The translations under genes and the position numbers were made by a program. Of a stretch of 6,802 bases of DNA, positions 5,031 to 6,802 are shown one piece after another. The notes below the pieces were generated by a model that was not told the origin of the DNA, did not search any database, and saw nothing but the letters and a program-made list of their open reading frames with translations. The stretch is from Sulfurimonas sp. (GTDB lineage Bacteria > Campylobacterota > Campylobacteria > Campylobacterales > Sulfurimonadaceae). The DNA is taken from contig JAESSH010000031.1 of assembly GCA_016764205.1 (NCBI GenBank), positions 1 to 6,802 of the forward strand, in the 5' to 3' direction. The first letter of the stretch is position 1; the number at the start of each line of letters is the position of its first letter.

Positions 5031-6422
5031 CTACGCCTTGGGTGCAGTCATATTTTCTGGAATAACATACCTATCGAATTCATCAGCTGTTAAAAGACCT
5101 AAGTCAATTGCTGTTTCTTTTAAAGTAGCATTATTTTTATGTGCTGTTTTTGCAATTTTAGCTGCATTATCATACCCAATATATGGATTGAGTGCAGTTA
5201 CAAGCATTAATGAATTTTGTAGGTAGTAATCAATTCTCTCTGCTACAGGCTCTAAGCCTTCTGCACAATGATCATTAAAAGATCTAATCGAATCTGCTAA
5301 TAAACGACATGTTTGTAAATAGTTATACGCAATAACTGGCTTAAATACATTTAATTCAAAGTTACCCTGTGATGCACCCATACTTATAGCTACATCATTT
5401 CCAAAAACTTGACACGTAACCATTGTTACCGCCTCCGCCTGTGTAGGGTTTACCTTACCTGGCATAATAGAAGAACCCGGTTCGTTTGCTGGGATTTCAA
5501 GTTCCCCTATTCCACAACGAGGACCAGAAGCTAACCATCTTACATCATTTGCAATTTTCATCATATCTGCTGCCAATGCTTTAAGTGCTCCATGAGAATA
5601 GACAAGCGCATCATGTGAAGTAAGTGAATGAAACTTATTTGGTGCAGTAATAAAGTCATGCCCTGTTAGTTCGCTTATCTTTTTTGCTACACGCTCACCA
5701 AGTTCTGGATGTGCATTAAGACCAGTTCCGACTGCAGTTCCGCCCAATGCTAATTCGCGGACTGCCTCAAGAGAGTCTTTTGCCATTTTTTCACACTTGT
5801 TTAACATTTCAACCCAACCACTAATCTCTTGACCAAGAGTAAGTGGTGTAGCATCTTGGAGGTGTGTACGACCAATTTTAACTACTGATTCAAACTTAAT
5901 AGATTTTGCTGCTAGTGTTGCTTTTAACTTTCTTATTGCTGGAAGTACATTTTCTTCCACTGCTATAACTGCGGCAACATGTAAGGCTGTTGGATATGTG
6001 TCATTTGAAGATTGAGATTTATTTACATCATCATTAGGATGAACAAGTTTTTCAACTCGAAAATCTCCACCAAGAATTTCAGTAGCACGATTTGCAAGAA
6101 CTTCATTGTTATTCATATTAGACTGCGTACCAGAACCTGTTTGCCATACTACTAATGGATAATTTCCATCTAGCTTTCCTTCAAGCATATCATCAGCTGC
6201 ACGAGCAATTGCATTTGCTTTATCTCGATCTAAGTTTCCTAAGTCCGCATTTACTAAGGCTACTGCTTTTTTTAAATAAGAAAAACCTCTTGTAATTTCA
6301 TAAGGCATAGTCTCTTCGCCAATAGCAAAATTTTGTATACTTCTTTGTGTTTGTGCAGCCCAATAAGCGTCTATTGGAACTTCCATAGAACCCATTGTGT
6401 CTTTTTCAATACGTGTACGCAT
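5031..6422 (-). CDS. fumC: Class II fumarate hydratase (fumarase C)
   Basis: Interconverts fumarate and L-malate; class II fumarases are homotetrameric, cytoplasmic, iron-independent and oxygen-stable. The 463 residues match the family length. Conserved segments in order: GSGTQSNMN (96-104), [12 protein letters not shown] (135-146), [16 protein letters not shown] (184-199) with His187 equivalent to His188 of E. coli, and the family signature [15 protein letters not shown] (316-330) with the catalytic Ser in the SS pair (317/318). Aspartase, a close relative, is less likely because the [14 protein letters not shown] and [10 protein letters not shown] forms are fumarase-like. The Shine-Dalgarno AAAGGA lies in the last codons of mdh, and only two bases separate the mdh stop from this ATG, so translation is probably coupled. 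The stop codon is TAG, as for mdh. Confidence 0.97.
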   Translation of the reverse strand: MRTRIEKDTMGSMEVPIDAYWAAQTQRSIQNFAIGEETMPYEITRGFSYLKKAVALVNADLGNLDRDKANAIARAADDMLEGKLDGNYPLVVWQTGSGTQSNMNNNEVLANRATEILGGDFRVEKLVHPNDDVNKSQSSNDTYPTALHVAAVIAVEENVLPAIRKLKATLAAKSIKFESVVKIGRTHLQDATPLTLGQEISGWVEMLNKCEKMAKDSLEAVRELALGGTAVGTGLNAHPELGERVAKKISELTGHDFITAPNKFHSLTSHDALVYSHGALKALAADMMKIANDVRWLASGPRCGIGELEIPANEPGSSIMPGKVNPTQAEAVTMVTCQVFGNDVAISMGASQGNFELNVFKPVIAYNYLQTCRLLADSIRSFNDHCAEGLEPVAERIDYYLQNSLMLVTALNPYIGYDNAAKIAKTAHKNNATLKETAIDLGLLTADEFDRYVIPENMTAPKA

Positions 6423-6424
6423 AA

Positions 6425-6802
6425 CTAGTTTCCTTTAAAAAAATTGTTTTCAGTTAAGATATCTATTCCACTTTGAATAGAGTCTATTGAAATTTTAAAT
6501 TTTGCTTTTATTTCTTCATCAAGGTCTAATTCAATGATTTTTTCAATACCATTTTTTCCAAGTACAACAGGAACTCCTGCTGTAACATTTGAGTATCCAT
6601 ATTCTCCTTCAAGAAGAACTGATGACGAGATAATAGTTTGTGTATCATTTAAAATAGCTTCAACCATATGTGCGATTGCACGTCCTGGTCCATAATAGCC
6701 TGAAGTCCCTAAATGCTTTACTATTTCAGCTCCGCCACATCGAGTTCTCTCAATAATAGCTTCCATGTCTTGTTTTGATATTAATTCATTTAAAGGAATA
6801 TC
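6425..6802 (-). CDS. mdh: Malate dehydrogenase, C-terminal part (5' end outside window)
   Basis: The last 125 residues of a lactate/malate dehydrogenase-type enzyme, which interconverts malate and oxaloacetate with NAD(H). The frame stays open to the window edge, so the gene is cut by the window, not truncated; a Met codon at 6766-6764 is internal. Visible features are [20 protein letters not shown] (from about 6751), the family's helix and loop lining the active site, then [15 protein letters not shown] where many bacterial homologues have YAPAAAIAEMVEAI, the strand with [20 protein letters not shown], and [13 protein letters not shown] near the end. The NAD-binding domain and the catalytic His and Arg lie upstream and cannot be checked. 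It is the first visible gene of the operon; the operon promoter is outside the window. Confidence 0.95.
   Translation of the reverse strand, partial: DIPLNELISKQDMEAIIERTRCGGAEIVKHLGTSGYYGPGRAIAHMVEAILNDTQTIISSSVLLEGEYGYSNVTAGVPVVLGKNGIEKIIELDLDEEIKAKFKISIDSIQSGIDILTENNFFKGN

Noticed and set aside
5038..5226. Plus-strand open frame of 62 codons within fumC
   Set aside because: It is antisense to the conserved end of fumC, and its hydrophobic stretch follows from the complement of that coding sequence.
6764..6766. ATG as the start of a short 113-residue gene
   Set aside because: The frame is open upstream to the window edge and the upstream residues continue the malate dehydrogenase sequence; it is an internal Met.

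Overview
This AT-rich window reads as a chromosomal segment from a Campylobacterota (epsilonproteobacterial) genome, most likely a free-living Sulfurimonas-like relative. The grounds are the compact mdh-fumC-sucC-sucD cluster, the style of the proteins, and a homopolymeric G/C tract inside a gene, which is a hallmark of this phylum. The genus is an inference; no database was searched.

Layout from left to right. Positions 1-75 are a gene edge that cannot be resolved. Positions 76-792 (minus) encode a secreted, TonB-C-like protein of unknown role whose reading frame runs through nine consecutive C residues, so it is a candidate phase-variable gene. About 1004-1424 (minus) is rnpB, the RNase P RNA, with an enlarged P12 region. 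Positions 1425-1599 are a divergent regulatory region holding four similar operator-like sites spaced 32, 31 and 30 bp apart. Positions 1600-2217 (plus) encode a TetR/AcrR-family repressor, the likely owner of those sites. Its end and the end of the convergent Crp/Fnr-family regulator (2230-2856, minus) lie in one perfect 15-bp-stem hairpin. Positions 2900-2925 look like the terminator of the metabolic operon.

The right half (2935-6802, minus) is a tightly packed operon transcribed leftward: mdh (5' end outside the window), fumC, sucC, sucD. Its products interconvert oxaloacetate, malate and fumarate, and then succinate and succinyl-CoA. In the reductive direction the gene order follows the pathway order, with only the fumarate reductase step encoded elsewhere. 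That suits either a reductive TCA cycle or a conventional reversible C4 branch. The genes for 2-oxoglutarate:ferredoxin oxidoreductase, which follow sucCD in Campylobacter jejuni, are not here; a terminator and a regulator gene stand in their place.

The metabolic genes are ordinary. The points most worth follow-up are the C9 tract, the helically phased operator array, the shared gene-end hairpin and the enlarged RNase P RNA. I see no CRISPR array, insertion sequence, tRNA or prophage gene.
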